The notes under the pieces: model-generated
Seen by the model: only the letters and a program-made list of their open reading frames with translations
What the model was told of the DNA's origin: nothing
Databases searched by the model: none
Translations under genes and position numbers: made by a program
From: Celeribacter sp. HF31
GTDB lineage: Bacteria; Pseudomonadota; Alphaproteobacteria; Rhodobacterales; Rhodobacteraceae
NCBI RefSeq assembly: GCF_011806455.1
Contig: NZ_JAATOT010000008.1
Location: 168,683 to 232,682, forward strand
DNA: 64,000 bases
Reading direction: 5' to 3'
In this document: one piece after another, positions 59,435 through 64,000 of the stretch
How positions within the stretch are numbered: position 1 is the stretch's first letter
Layout of the letters: each line of letters begins with the position of its first letter

Positions 59435-60298
59435 ATGAAATGGCAGGGGCGGCGCGGGTCGCGCAATATCGAGGACCGGCGGCGTGCTGGTGGCGGTGTG
59501 AGAGGCGGCAAGGCCGTCGGCGGTGTCGGCGGCGTCGGGCTTTTGGCCATTGTCGTGATTGGGTATTTCCTCGGCGTCGACGTGACGCCTTTGCTCGAAG
59601 GCGCGGGCGGCATTACCAGCTCCTCGCAGACGGTCGAGATCACCCAAGCCGATGAACAGGCGGCGCAATTCGTCTCCGTGACGCTGGCGGACACGGAAGA
59701 GATTTGGACCGAGGTGTTCGACAGCCAACTGGGCGGCGAATATATCCCGCCCATTCTCGTGCTTTATAAAGGCGTGACACAAAGCCCCTGCGGGTCGGCC
59801 TCTGGCGCCACCGGGCCGTTCTATTGCCCCGGCGATCAAAAGGTCTATCTCGACACCGCGTTTTTCACCACCATGTCCCGGCAATTGGGCGCGGGCGGCG
59901 ATTTCGCCCAGGCCTATGTCGTGGCCCATGAGGTGGCACACCATGTGCAAAACGAGCTGGGCATCCTCGGCCAGGCCAACGCCTATCGCGCCAAGGCCTC
60001 TCAGGCCGACAGCAACGCCGTCTCGGTGATGATCGAGCTTCAGGCCGATTGCTTTTCCGGCATCTGGGCGAAGATGGCGGATGAGAAATTCGGCTCCGTC
60101 GAGCATGGCGACATTCGTGAGGCTCTGAACGCGGCCAAACAGATCGGCGATGACACCTTGCAACGGAATGCCGGCCGCGTGCCGCAGCCACACACCTTTA
60201 CCCATGGCACCGCCGAGCAGCGCCAGCGCTGGTTCGCGACGGGGTACAAGACCGGGGCAGTTGAGGCCTGTGACACATTTTCTGCCGACAGGCTTTAA
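59435..60298 (+). CDS. Neutral zinc metallopeptidase (YpfJ/KPN_02809 family)
   Basis: A 287-residue protein: start MKWQGRRGSRNIEDRR typical of the family, one membrane-anchor helix (VGLLAIVVIGYFLGV), then the catalytic domain with VAHEVAHHVQN (HEVAH zinc motif) and a downstream LQADCFSGIWA. A conserved cysteine pair lies in SPCGSASGATGPFYCPG. ATG 59435 behind GAGGG is preferred over the frame-opening ATG 59399. Confidence 0.92.
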   Translation: MKWQGRRGSRNIEDRRRAGGGVRGGKAVGGVGGVGLLAIVVIGYFLGVDVTPLLEGAGGITSSSQTVEITQADEQAAQFVSVTLADTEEIWTEVFDSQLGGEYIPPILVLYKGVTQSPCGSASGATGPFYCPGDQKVYLDTAFFTTMSRQLGAGGDFAQAYVVAHEVAHHVQNELGILGQANAYRAKASQADSNAVSVMIELQADCFSGIWAKMADEKFGSVEHGDIREALNAAKQIGDDTLQRNAGRVPQPHTFTHGTAEQRQRWFATGYKTGAVEACDTFSADRL

Positions 60299-60416
60299 GT
60301 CGTGACCTTGGCGCATGGGACAGGACCGGATTTTTTCAAAAACCGCGTCGATCCCTCTGGACGTCGCCCGCGCGCTTCGCTAAACGCCTTTTACTGCGCA
60401 GCTTTTGCGGCGCTCT

Positions 60417-60503
60417 GCCCGTGTGGTGGAATTGGTAGACACAGGGGATTCAAAATCCCCCGGCTTAACGGCCTTGCCGGTTCGAGTCCGGCCACGGGTA
60501 CCA
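60417..60503 (+). tRNA. tRNA-Leu (CAA)
   Basis: An 87-base cloverleaf with CCA encoded. Acceptor GCCCGTG pairs with CACGGGT, the anticodon arm is GGGGA-TTCAAAA-TCCCC with anticodon CAA at 60451-60453, a long variable arm (CGGCTTAACGGCCTTG) marks class II, and the T arm is CCGGT-TCGAGTC-CGGCC-like. It reads UUG. The sequence beyond it is AT-richer and full of decayed mobile DNA. Confidence 0.96.
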
Positions 60504-60919
60504 ATTGAATCAAGGAGCTATCCACCAAGCTCCTGCTCTGTGAAGGGTGTGTGTGAAAGTTGCTTACACACTTTCCCGTTTCATTCAGCTTTTGTTCTGC
60601 TTTATGATTTGTGTTGAGTTTTGAGTAGAAATTGGGGCGGAGAAGGTCGGCTCAGGGCCGATAGAGACGTTCCTTCAGTTTGGTTGGGAAGCTGTCATTT
60701 GCTGTACTGAGCATGAATAGCCTCAAAAGGGCTGATGTCGTTTCTAAAATTTGCATCTCAATTACTTTTTATTAACCAACCAGCGCTTAAGCTGAACTTG
60801 GCTCAAGCAGTGCCCACTAAACTTATCAACTTACCAAACCTGAAGCTTTATAATTTCTGAGACTGAAAGAACTTTGATTGCGTCTGCGTCGAAGTTTTTC
60901 GGTATGCAACGAGTTCCCC

Positions 60920-60965
60920 TTCAAGTTGAGTAACGACTTGTTAACCAACTTCTGTTCAAGTTGAG
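60920..60965 (+). repeat. 11-base direct repeats flanking a CtrA box
   Basis: TTCAAGTTGAG occurs at 60920-60930 and 60955-60965, 35 bases apart, with the CtrA-type box between. They could be sites for a second regulator. Confidence 0.6.
60930..60944 (+). promoter_or_regulatory. CtrA-type box upstream of the small membrane gene at 60988
   Basis: GTAA-CGACTTG-TTAACC, one mismatch, the same half-site pair as before ctrA. The near edge is 43 bases before ATG 60988. Confidence 0.6.
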
Positions 60966-60987
60966 ATCAATCGCGGAAAGAAAAACA

Positions 60988-61228
60988 ATGAGCCGGCAAA
61001 AAGTTTTTCTTGTAGTCGTTTTGATATACGGGCTGGTCGACTCCTCCCTTTTTGGTCGGCAGACAGGTCGCTGTTCAGCCCTTTGCGAGCATCGCGACAT
61101 ATCTCAAGCTTGTAATTGGTACTGGTTTAGCTGTGTTCATTTATAAAGGTATTTGGGGGAGGGTAACCGATGACGATCTCTGCGCATCCAAATTTGAAGA
61201 GCGTCTACTCAGATGCTTTGGTCCTTAG
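60988..61228 (+). pseudogene. Frameshifted small two-helix membrane protein gene (copy 1)
   Basis: From ATG 60988 the frame reads MSRQKVFLVVVLIYGLVDSS, a hydrophobic segment, and as written stops at 61146 after 52 residues. At a run of five T (61049-61053), removing one T would switch to a frame that continues VAVQPFASIATYLKLVIGTG and a second membrane helix (LAVFIYKG), ending at TAG 61226-61228 for 79 residues. The copy at 62354 lacks exactly one base at this run, which supports a +1 insertion here. It may be a pseudogene, a sequencing error or a slippage site. A CtrA-type box lies 43 bases upstream. Function unknown; size and two helices are holin-like at most. Confidence 0.5.
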
Positions 61229-61385
61229 CCGGGACGAAACCCAATCGCTCAATATGCGCCGAGCCGCATTGCGACTTGTTTTGGCTATCCGTATGGAAGT
61301 TGGCGAAGACCGTTTGACTGAAAAGTTGGCTTTCGATCAAAGGAGCTGTTACACGGCTCTAGATCGGGTTCCTTTTTCAAAATGA
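61170..61385 (+). CDS. Small uncharacterised protein (71 residues)
   Basis: A 71-residue, mixed-charge, probably helical protein (SLNMRRAALRLVLAIRMEVG). ATG 61170 has a strong GGGGGAGGG site, eight bases upstream. It overlaps the restored end of the preceding gene, so they could be coupled. No family recognised; base composition is AT-richer than the chromosome around. Confidence 0.55.
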   Translation: MTISAHPNLKSVYSDALVLSRDETQSLNMRRAALRLVLAIRMEVGEDRLTEKLAFDQRSCYTALDRVPFSK

Positions 61386-61431
61386 TTTCCACAAGATAAT
61401 CCACATGTAATTTTGGTTCCCAAGCGTTTTG

Positions 61432-61446
61432 TTAATTAATCGGTAA
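61432..61446 (+). promoter_or_regulatory. CtrA-type box upstream of the gene at 61492
   Basis: TTAA-TTAATCG-GTAACC, one mismatch. The near edge is 45 bases before ATG 61492. Confidence 0.6.
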
Positions 61447-61491
61447 CCAATTTAAACGAAACCTTGCGCAGAATTAGACTGTGGAGGATGT

Positions 61492-61644
61492 ATGTTTAAG
61501 ATGTTGCAAAGTACTGACGCAAATTGGTTGGGCACTCAGAGTAATTTTGCAAACGGCCTCCGTTTCATTCAGGCTCATCCCGAAGTTGAGTGGTTGGGTG
61601 TCCGCAACATTACATCGGTAACCCTGTATCGTGCCGCAGGCTAA
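61492..61644 (+). CDS. 50-residue uncharacterised protein
   Basis: A 50-residue protein (MFKMLQSTDANWLGTQSNFA start, VEWLGVRNITSVTLYRAAG end) with two Trp and no membrane helix. ATG 61492 is preceded by GGAGG five bases upstream and by a CtrA-type box 45 bases upstream. No family recognised. Confidence 0.55.
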   Translation: MFKMLQSTDANWLGTQSNFANGLRFIQAHPEVEWLGVRNITSVTLYRAAG

Positions 61645-61766
61645 ACTTCGTTTCCCCAAATAGCTCTCTAACAAATGCCAGCGGAAGCGCCTGAAAATGG
61701 TGGTTTCCCGCCGTATCTAGCCTGGCAAAGAGCGAGAAATCGCGCACGAAACCGCCCATATTCTTC

Positions 61767-61781
61767 AATTAACTTTTTGTT
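61767..61781 (+). promoter_or_regulatory. CtrA box upstream of the gene at 61829
   Basis: TTAA-CTTTTTG-TTAAGG, both half-sites intact. The near edge is 47 bases before GTG 61829. Confidence 0.6.
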
Positions 61782-61828
61782 AAGGGACTCGGCGCGCAAT
61801 AGACCTATCCCAAACACGGAGGCCCACC

Positions 61829-62071
61829 GTGAATATTCAGACGCTTTTACTGACCAACCCTCTTCAAGAAGGGGCAGAGAAGGATCAACAGAACCCGTCT
61901 CCTTCACCGCTGCGAATTGAGTTGGCAACTTACCGCAACCAGCTCTTAACGGCATTTTCTGTCGCCGACATTTGTGGATTCGAAGCTACGAAAATGGCTT
62001 TGGCTGAAATGCTACGCGAGGTGGAGGAGGAACTTAGAGACGTGAGGAAGCGAGAACAGCAGAAATTGTAA
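61829..62071 (+). CDS. 80-residue uncharacterised protein
   Basis: An 80-residue protein with a GTG start behind GGAGG (six-base gap). The first half is polar (QEGAEKDQQNPSPSPLRIEL), the second a charged helix likely to form a coiled coil (MALAEMLREVEEELRDVRKR). It lies after a CtrA box. No family recognised. Confidence 0.55.
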   Translation: MNIQTLLLTNPLQEGAEKDQQNPSPSPLRIELATYRNQLLTAFSVADICGFEATKMALAEMLREVEEELRDVRKREQQKL

Positions 62072-62139
62072 ACGGTCGCCGCACTGATTGCGGAGTTGAT
62101 GACGTCAGCAATGCCTTTTCTGAAAGACAGCTTTCGCTA

Positions 62140-62256
62140 TGGCCAAATACTGATCCCGAGCCGTTCGTCTACTTTCTTGACCGAATAGCCCCGCTCCGTG
62201 ACTTACGCCACCGTGTCGAACTTGAGCTCATCTGACTAGCGAATTTGCTCTGACAT
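62140..62256 (-). pseudogene. Remnant of an IS3-family OrfA (first element)
   Basis: On the minus strand from ATG 62256 the frame resembles IS3-type OrfA: MSEQIR, stop, SDELKFDTVA, stop, VTERGYSVKKVDERLGIS, which matches the helix-turn-helix start of such transposases. Several in-frame stops show decay. It is distinct from the element at 62781-63253. Confidence 0.6.
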
Positions 62257-62353
62257 TTGCGTCTTCCTTGACTTTTAAAGTTACTAAGCAAAGTGTCTAA
62301 AAAGTCTAGGCGCACCTTAGTCCAAGCAGGGATCAATCAAAGAAAATCAGGCA

Positions 62354-62460
62354 ATGAGCAGGCAAAAAATCTTGTATTCTTTTTGATATTCGGGCTGGTC
62401 GGCTGCTCCCCTTTGGTCTGCAGACCCATAGCTTTTAACCGCATTACTTCAGAGTGCTAG
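62354..62460 (+). pseudogene. Decayed copy 2 of the small membrane/lipoprotein gene
   Basis: About 100 bases similar to 60963-61062. From ATG 62354 the frame starts MSRQKI and stops at once, because the copy lacks four bases relative to copy 1. In the shifted frame it reads LVFFLIFGLVGCSPLVCRP, which contains a good lipobox (LVGC). Copy 1 has GLVDSS at that place, so the ancestral protein may have been a lipoprotein. Similarity ends at about 62423. Confidence 0.6.
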
Positions 62461-62524
62461 GCGCCGATTAAATAATTATTCGTAACTTTCTGCTAAGCTA
62501 GAAAAAAGACAATCAGGAGTAAGC

Positions 62525-62698
62525 GTGCGGAAAGATAAACCTACAAAGGCGAGCCAACGCCGCCACCATGAATTGTTTCTTTTGCTCATGGAGTTTGATT
62601 TTGACAATCCTGTTTTTCCAGTCAAAAGGATATCAAAAGAACCTAGCATGAAGGCGGAAATAGCGCTAATATTCCAGAGAGACAAATTTATTTTTTGA
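62525..62698 (+). CDS. 57-residue putative protein
   Basis: A GTG-started frame with AGGAG six or so bases upstream. The product has a basic start (RKDKPTKASQRRHHELFLLL) and a mixed body ending FQRDKFIF. It ends 16 bases before the likely edge of an IS3-type element. No family recognised; it could be a chance frame. Confidence 0.35.
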   Translation: MRKDKPTKASQRRHHELFLLLMEFDFDNPVFPVKRISKEPSMKAEIALIFQRDKFIF

Positions 62699-62713
62699 GC
62701 GAAGGTTTCCATC

Positions 62714-63330
62714 GTAAGATGGATTGCACCATCTTTTTGGACAGGTTTGCAGCGTTTCTAAGGTGTATCGGGTTTAGATTTCATGCTGCTTTCTGCTCTT
62801 CCAAGCCCGGCCAATATGCGTCGTCTGGCGTCTGCCGATCAAGTGCGGAATGAGGCCGCGAGGTATTATTGAATGCCATCCAATTCTTGATGACGCGTCG
62901 AGCCTAGAAGCCGTCGGTGATCACTTCGAGGTAGCCGCCTACTGCTTCAGCAACTGCCACAGCCGTTCGGATGAAGATGTTATCGAGGTATCCACCGTCC
63001 GTCGCGATGTGCACGCCTGCGTGGATTAGCGTCGTGATCCAGGACGATCCGGTGAACTGCGATCCTTGATCTGTATTCATAAACTCGGGTGGACCGTATT
63101 GGGCGATGGATTCGTTTAAAGCCCCCACGCAGAAGTCCGCGTGCATCGTGTTGCTTAACCGCCAGCTCAGTCAGCAGCGGTTTCCTCGCCCTGCAAGGCC
63201 TCCGGTGCGACCCTCGCTTTGAACTCGGGCGCATGCTGTTTGTGTTTCGACATCTCTGATCTCCTTCGAGTTGAAGATCAACAAATTTCAAATCGTAGCT
63301 TATGTCAGTGTCCGAATTTCGGAGGTAGCT
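62714..63330 (-). mobile_element. Internally deleted IS3-family element (ends approximate)
   Basis: The left edge (TGGATTGCACC...TTTTTGGACAG) and the right edge read inward (AAATTCGGACAC) look like the weakly matching terminal repeats of IS3 elements. The inside holds OrfA and OrfB remnants on the minus strand. The middle is deleted, since OrfA passes to OrfB after about 30 codons. Confidence 0.5.
62781..63253 (-). pseudogene. IS3-family transposase remnant (OrfA start fused to OrfB end)
   Basis: From ATG 63253 (minus strand, AAGGAG ribosome site) the frame gives MSKHKQHAPEFKARVAPEAL, the usual OrfA start, and hits stops by 63170. From 63146 a second frame gives the OrfB integrase core: YGPPEFMNTDQGSQFTGSSW with the second catalytic Asp, then an in-frame TAG, then NTSRPHSALDRQTPDDAYWP, the typical OrfB end with stop at 62781. 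The catalytic domain is incomplete, so the element is inactive. Confidence 0.8.
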
Positions 63331-63412
63331 TAGAGATGCTCTAGATTTGTAGACGCTCTGCTCTTACGTTTTTGCGGAAACAAAAGATGCAAATCCGCGG
63401 GCACTTCATACT

Positions 63413-64000
63413 CTAGAAAATAAAGCATTCTTCTGTGATACTTAGGGGGTCGACACCCTCCAAAGTGATGCTGCCGGAATTGCCAATTTCAAAATACGCA
63501 TTTCCCTGATCGTCTATTGCAATTGCGAGGTCTTCGATCCCCTGTAGATCATACGAAGAAAGATCGATTAAATCCCCATCGCTTGCCGAAAAGTCTGTTA
63601 TAGTGTCATCTGAGATATGATCATTAAAAACAAAGATATCAGCTCCTTCGCCGCCGAAAGCGATATCGTCGCCCCCACCGAGATGAATTATATCGTTGCC
63701 AGCATCTCCGTAAATCTCATCATTCCCATAACTGCCGTCCTGTGTGTCATCGAAAAAAACATCGTCGCCCTCTCCTAAGTGTACTTCGTCGATCCCACGT
63801 CCACCTATGACGACATCGTTTCCAGCACCTGCAAAAATCGTGTCTGAGTAACTACCTCCGTCAATTACGTCGTTTCCGTCGCCGCCGACTAAATAATCAT
63901 AACCGTCCCCACCAGAGATGTAGTCATCCCCGTCATCGCCATGGATAATATCGTCTTGTGAGCCGCCCTCGATGTAATCATTTCCATTGCCGCCATAGAG
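63413..64000 (-). CDS. RTX calcium-binding protein, C-terminal part (second RTX gene)
   Basis: The gene runs off the right edge; 195 residues and the stop (TAG 63415-63413) are visible. It has about ten GGxGxDxIx-type calcium repeats (YISGGDGYDYLVGGDGNDVI), then a peptidase-M10/serralysin-type C-terminal module (GGEGADIFVFND, DTITDFSASDGDLIDL) and a short end (SITEECFIF), typical of type I secreted proteins. Codon use is AT-richer than in the RTX gene at 10919, in line with the accessory region. Confidence 0.85.
   Translation of the reverse strand, partial: LYGGNGNDYIEGGSQDDIIHGDDGDDYISGGDGYDYLVGGDGNDVIDGGSYSDTIFAGAGNDVVIGGRGIDEVHLGEGDDVFFDDTQDGSYGNDEIYGDAGNDIIHLGGGDDIAFGGEGADIFVFNDHISDDTITDFSASDGDLIDLSSYDLQGIEDLAIAIDDQGNAYFEIGNSGSITLEGVDPLSITEECFIF

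Larger units (their letters stand above)
60504..60987. other. AT-rich region after tRNA-Leu, no gene seen
   Basis: No supported gene. A seven-base hairpin (AGGAGCT/AGCTCCT, 60513-60534) follows the tRNA. Several TTAACC half-sites occur (60772, 60941). Composition changes abruptly from the GC-rich neighbours. Confidence 0.5.

Noticed and set aside
61668..61955. Minus-strand 95-residue frame and plus-strand frame from 61675 in the island
   Set aside because: Both overlap the CtrA box and the better-supported gene at 61829 and lack ribosome sites.
60481..64000. Second copy of the tRNA-Leu 3' end as an attachment site
   Set aside because: No match to the tRNA end was found between the tRNA and the window edge.

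Overview
The window looks like a chromosomal segment of a GC-rich marine-type alphaproteobacterium of the Rhodobacterales (Roseobacter/Paracoccaceae group). The evidence is the CtrA and SciP cell-cycle genes, LpxI instead of LpxH, IalB, Usg, TrmFO, the gene order pyrH-frr-uppS-cdsA-dxr-rseP-bamA-fabZ-lpxA-lpxI-lpxB, and ctrA-ligA-recG. I cannot name the genus from sequence alone.

Layout. 1-1.6 kb: the 3' end of an octaheme cytochrome gene and its cytochrome b partner. 1.7-9 kb: small envelope genes, an L,D-transpeptidase, an lpxD-ACP-ketosynthase cluster and an IalB-like protein. 9.3-17.3 kb: a HerA-like ATPase, an RTX calcium-binding protein, and a minus-strand operon ending in xerD, a CorC-like protein and rlmJ. 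17.5-24.4 kb: aroK-aroB, a diguanylate cyclase, a tandem Usp protein, ssb, a lytic transglycosylase and an AraC regulator. 24.5-39.1 kb: miaA, then a long plus-strand run for nucleotide, isoprenoid, phospholipid, outer-membrane-protein and lipid A synthesis (pyrH to lpxB). 39.1-51.4 kb: mnmA, sciP, ctrA, ligA, recG, a soluble chemoreceptor, an Fe-S scaffold, hisI, gluQ and trmFO. 51.5-60.3 kb: a convergent pair of paralogous outer-membrane barrel-like proteins, gyrA, usg, a dsbB operon and a zinc metallopeptidase. 60.4 kb: tRNA-Leu(CAA). 60.5-64 kb: an AT-richer, decayed accessory region with tiny genes, a duplicated frameshifted gene, two IS3-family remnants and the 3' end of a second RTX gene.

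The most interesting pattern crosses these regions. CtrA-type boxes (TTAA-N7-TTAA or one mismatch) lie 40-47 bases before the start codons of five genes: the RTX gene at 12268, the chemoreceptor at 48134, and three tiny genes in the island after tRNA-Leu (60988, 61492, 61829). Another lies upstream of ctrA itself. This suggests that the island genes are wired into the host CtrA circuit. The first of them appears frameshifted at a run of five T; a second partial copy 1.4 kb away lacks that extra base but carries its own 4-base deletion. Several genes too short for usual gene finders were also found (45 aa at 17164-17301, 43 aa at 32047-32178, 40 aa at 46410-46532, 50 aa at 61492-61644, 57 aa at 62525-62698).
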